A stretch of 64,000 bases of DNA from Sipunculus nudus (lineage: Eukaryota > Annelida > Sipuncula > Golfingiida > Sipunculidae), in the NCBI GenBank assembly GCA_026874595.1, contig CM049314.1, forward strand, positions 68,444,300 through 68,508,299, read 5' to 3'. The notes beneath the pieces were generated by a model. It worked only from the letters and a program-made list of their open reading frames with translations. It was not told the DNA's origin and did not search any database. Both the position numbers and the translations under genes were made by a program. This document shows positions 61,969 to 64,000 of the stretch, in pieces; the first letter of the stretch is position 1, and each line of letters begins with the position of its first letter.

Positions 61969-62003
61969 GCGACGCAACAGAAACCTGAAACCTGTTGCGT
62001 CGC
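61969..62003. repeat. CpG-rich perfect inverted repeat (hairpin)
   Basis: Arms GCGACGCAACAG (61969-61980) and CTGTTGCGTCGC (61992-62003) are exact reverse complements with an 11-base loop. Flanking GCCGG and CGGCGGC could extend the stem across a small bulge. Very unlike the surrounding AT-rich DNA. Confidence 0.8.
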
Positions 62004-62509
62004 TGTCGGCGGCTAATCGCGAATATTAAACCCTCGGGAATAAGCTGCCATTTTATCGAGGATTACAAGGGGATATGATGCATCTGCAGATTCGTCACAA
62101 ATGAATTAGTTATCAAACCTAAAAAACAAGTTTGTAAATTAACAAAATAATTTGTGGATGGTATCGCAACCTTCCCATACAAACATTTAATGGTCAAAAC
62201 ATCAGTTATTAGACAGGTTTTAATACAATGACTATAACAGTTTACAATGAGTTAGGTATTGTGGGATTTATTTTTATTTTATAATTAACATAAATATTAT
62301 TGTACTTTGAATTCACAGAGTCTGATGCAATCACGAAAAATGAAACCTTTTAAAAACATTCAAAATTAAGAAATTGTGAAATTTCAGCCTCGTGAATATG
62401 AAGCCAACCAAAGTAATTTTGGTGAATTCTGGGTAAGATTTGTTTGTATTGTGGCCTCAAAAATGCCAGTTATTACCTTGAAGTGTAAAGAATGATACAA
62501 AGTATGCCA

Positions 62510-62640
62510 ACAGAACTCAGGTGGTAACTTTCCATATTTTCCTATAAATCCTTAGGAATTTTATATTTTTTCTTGAAGGGTCTATTGCAGCACCCTCTAC
62601 CAGACACTATGTGTATCAACCTGATAAACTCACCAAATGA
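62510..62640 (+). repeat. Dispersed repeat, partner of 9720-9875
   Basis: Same ordered blocks as 9720-9875: TCCATAT, AATCCTTAGGAATTT, the GCAGCACCCTCTACCAGA region and TGTATCAACCTGATA. Confidence 0.55.
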
Positions 62641-63279
62641 CAAACCTGTCCCTTACCATCCTGGCTCAAATTTCATGTGACCCATCATAATGTATAAGTA
62701 AAATGTTAGTTATAAGTATGTATATCATATATATCTCTTCACTCAATTAATATTATACTATCATTTACTTCCTCACACTGGTGATGCACTGTTATATATA
62801 ATCTGATGGGTTTTTGCTACAATAGCGGTACTGTATAAAATATTTATCTGAATAGATATATCCCATTAAGTGCATGATAATATGACAAAATGTTATAGAT
62901 AAAGTTTTTTCCTTTATGATGGAAATATCCTGTATGATCGAAAATAACCTTGATGAGTGTATGATAAATGTCTGCACAACAGTTATCTATCGATTATTTA
63001 TCTGCAATTAACAAATAGGAAGTTTTCTGACAAGTGCTCATAAAATATTTAGTAAAACTCGCTGAAAAGTATAAGCTTATATATTAGTATTGTATTATTT
63101 TGATAAATATCAACATTTCTAACTTGCATTAATGTCACTGCTGAACTGGATATCCCATTCTGCAGCAAGTATATACCGGTATATACTGCACTAATTAATT
63201 CTATATAAAACATGAATATTTATTAGTCAAAATGATTACCAGTTTGTTACAGTTAAGAGTCATATCCTTATGACCACAT

Positions 63280-63560
63280 TTTATCATAACGATAACGAAT
63301 ACGGAGTCTTGCCTTTGATTATAAAAGCTGTTCCATAAAACATTTTATGTTGCGCAACAATGGCAGTGGTAACTGCAAGTCTCGGTTACATGTCCTGGTT
63401 ATTAAGTGCATTTCTCAAGCCGGTCCATCACATGCTCATTAAATCTGGATACCAGCTATCTCTAAATATAGCGTTCTGCTTTGAACAACTTTTAATGAGC
63501 CTTTGCGAGACCATCCTAGAGACTCGACCATAAAGATGACATGAAACTAACTTCGTCAGA
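63280..63560. promoter_or_regulatory. Less AT-rich island, candidate regulatory element
   Basis: Repeat-free stretch with TTGCGCAACAATGG (a C/EBP-like palindrome beside a SOX-like core) at about 63350-63363. The minus frame 63428-63637 lacks glypican or other recognisable features. Confidence 0.22.
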
Positions 63561-63986
63561 CGATAATCACATACTGTGCAATACACATCATACAACGAAC
63601 AATAAAAAGACAAGCCATAATTAATGTTGCCATCCATATCTGCCGATTGTCCTTTATAAACATGTAATAACTTTGGTCTAGCTCTTTTCCTTTTCCCGTC
63701 CTTGAGATTCTGATATTAACTACTCAGCTAAGATTTAAGTCAGTTGTTTTATAAATATTTTTGGACATAAACCACCTATAATGTTTACTAATGTTATTTC
63801 TTCATCTGTAAGCCTATTTCATTAGAAAATAAATTAAAAAATGAAATAAATGAATATGTAAAAGATTACTCAATGATTTTTATAATTAATTCCATCAAAA
63901 AAGTAGGAGTATATGTTTTCACTTATGTTTGACTGTCATTTTAAAGGTCGACATGGTTGTACACCTTTATCTGCTGTCGCTGTGTC

Positions 63987-63992
63987 ACTCAC
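63987..63992 (-). promoter_or_regulatory. Possible splice donor of the preceding glypican exon
   Basis: On the gene strand AGCAACAA|GTGAGTGAC fits the donor consensus. If real, the upstream exon occupies 63993 onward and must end in phase 0 (reading ...Gln-Gln) to join VVTRCG. Only eight exon bases would be visible, so this is weakly supported. Confidence 0.2.
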
Positions 63993-64000
63993 TTGTTGCT

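Larger units (their letters stand above)
60502..63992 (-). other. Glypican intron upstream of exon 60248-60501 (end uncertain)
   Basis: No further glypican exon is readable on the minus strand before 64000. The segment holds an AGGTCA-rich stretch, a CpG-rich hairpin and a dispersed repeat copy, described separately. The remainder is AT-rich with nothing recognised. Confidence 0.6.

Overview
The window is animal (metazoan) nuclear DNA: AT-rich, with short exons bounded by GT/AG splice sites, very large introns and many interspersed repeats. tRNA-headed SINEs, small terminal-inverted-repeat elements and GACCTTGACC-type repeats suggest a lophotrochozoan, most likely a bivalve mollusc. That placement is inferred from general repeat character, not from a species-level match.

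One gene accounts for all the coding sequence I can support: the 3' half of a glypican, a GPI-anchored heparan sulfate proteoglycan core protein, on the minus strand. Four exons read in order at 60248-60501, 4378-4504, 2437-2608 and 942-1150. Every splice junction keeps the reading frame, giving 253 codons plus a stop. They encode the C-terminal part of the cysteine-rich core (CGHPK and CW(N/T)G landmarks, three Cys), the NPEV segment, the glycosaminoglycan attachment site (four Ser-Gly dipeptides in an acidic setting) and a hydrophobic GPI-signal tail. The 5' exons lie beyond position 64000; the last 8 bases of the next one may be just inside the window.

The intron between the first two of these exons is 55,743 bases (4505-60247), so almost the whole window is one glypican intron. 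It holds a TTAA-flanked MITE family (four copies), a TA-flanked pogo/Tigger-like element with about 1.2 kb between its ends, a 1.15-kb TIR element built on the palindrome GGTGGCGCCACC, a family ending in CAGCTGA-type palindromes that has expanded in tandem at 56-58 kb, two tRNA-derived SINE families, a 110-bp dimeric satellite at 50.8-51.95 kb, and an array of nuclear-receptor-type half-sites at 36 kb. Less AT-rich islands without open frames are candidate intronic regulatory elements; the best defined is an inverted pair of PBX-MEIS-type sites at 18.0 kb.

The most unusual observation is next to exon 4378-4504. The end of the exon and its splice donor form one unit of a roughly 39-bp minisatellite running about 270 bases into the intron, so the true 5' splice site is followed by a series of decoy donors, at least two of which resemble the consensus more closely than the real one. 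I saw no RNA genes other than SINE heads, and no CRISPR, operons or bacterial features.
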